Assembly (NCBI GenBank): GCA_947629805.1
Contig: CANRFE010000079.1
Coordinates: 1-5,697 of the forward strand
Reading direction: 5' to 3'
Source of the DNA: an uncultured Clostridia bacterium
GTDB lineage: Bacteria > Bacillota > Clostridia > TANB77 > CAG-508
DNA length: 5,697 bases
The notes below the pieces were generated by a model that worked only from the letters and a program-made list of their open reading frames with translations, was not told the origin of the DNA and searched no databases. Positions 5,341 through 5,697 of this stretch are shown one piece after another. Position numbers and translations under genes: made by a program. Every line of letters begins with the position of its first letter. Positions within the stretch are counted from its first letter, which is position 1.

Positions 5341-5697
5341 TTAAGGTTTCATTTCAATAATATCTTGCCAATATTTTTTCGGCATATATTGCATTTGTAA
5401 TTTTGGATTGGTTCTTTGGGGAATAGCAATAGTTTTGAAAAAAGTAGACCACAGCATTTGATATTGCTTTTCTTCTGTAGAAATAGTAGGAGAAAAGCAA
5501 GGAGAAATAGGGACGATTTCATATTGGGGTGGATAAAAAAGAAAAGCAATATTTCTGTTTTTATCATGCAAAATAAAAGGTTGTAAAGGGAACCTTTTCA
5601 TGAAATGCTGCCCTAAATTTTCTATTACGTTGTGTTCTGGGTGGAAAGAAGCATAAAGAATATGGTTTTCCATTTCCATAAAACGAAGAAGGCCCTT
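5341..5697 (-). CDS. C-terminal half of a DUF4130 / TIGR03915 putative DNA-repair protein, cut by the window end
   Basis: The visible 118 codons are the C-terminal part of a protein whose N-terminus lies beyond the right edge. The frame stays open through 5697: the codons before the internal Met at 5679 read KGLLRF, which fits the family's F-x-G-F-x-R-F pattern. That Met is therefore not the start. Further family-like features are YASFHPEHNVIENL, then HF-x2-RFPLQPFILHD, and at the end LWSTFFKTIAIPQRTNPKLQ followed by PKKYW. The family is described as uracil-DNA-glycosylase-related and typically pairs with a radical SAM protein of the TIGR03916 family, thought to act in DNA repair or modification; its exact reaction is not established. 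Full members are about 250 residues, so about half is seen. The partner gene, if present, would lie upstream off the window. A second frame at 5349-5567 on the same strand is a shadow. Assignment rests on recalled motifs. Confidence 0.8.
   Translation of the reverse strand, partial: KGLLRFMEMENHILYASFHPEHNVIENLGQHFMKRFPLQPFILHDKNRNIAFLFYPPQYEIVPISPCFSPTISTEEKQYQMLWSTFFKTIAIPQRTNPKLQMQYMPKKYWQDIIEMKP

Noticed and set aside
5349..5567. Second frame beside the DUF4130 gene, suggesting a frameshift
   Set aside because: The 5341-5697 frame alone carries all family motifs through to the stop, so there is no break and this frame is a shadow.

Overview
The window is AT-rich (about one third G+C by eye). 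It has strong AAAGGAGG-type ribosome binding sites, short intergenic gaps and an oxygen-sensitive glycyl-radical enzyme. This suggests a fermentative, low-G+C Gram-positive anaerobe of the Clostridia (Bacillota). A lineage near Lachnospirales or Clostridiales is a guess from codon use and gene style, not a demonstrated placement.

Layout. Positions 1-226 hold the end of, or all of, a small unrecognised single-pass membrane protein on the + strand. A sigma-A-type promoter (228-256) then drives a multi-pass metal-exporter-like membrane protein of the ArsP_2 / putative manganese transporter family (290-1147, +). A hairpin with T-runs on both sides (1147-1186) separates it from everything to its right, which is all on the - strand. 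Reading leftwards from the right edge, that strand carries: the C-terminal half of a DUF4130 / TIGR03915 putative DNA-repair protein (5341-5697, cut by the window end); a small XRE regulator (4857-5183) with its own terminator; a second, paralogous XRE regulator (4397-4723) with its own terminator; and the pyruvate formate-lyase operon pflB-pflA (4194-1191).

How the genes work together. PflB splits pyruvate with CoA into acetyl-CoA and formate. PflA installs the glycyl radical that PflB needs, so these two form one functional unit. A strong hairpin between them may set different mRNA levels for enzyme and activase. The two XRE proteins are tandem paralogues (about 62 of 108 residues identical in my ungapped comparison). 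Their promoters share a 31-base block with 23 identical positions, which suggests co- or cross-regulation. Whether they control pfl is unknown.

I see no CRISPR array, insertion sequence, tRNA, rRNA or phage module. I found no convincing new system. The most interesting parts are the twin regulators with matched promoters, the long nested palindrome between regulator and pfl, and the Cys/His-rich loop of the exporter.
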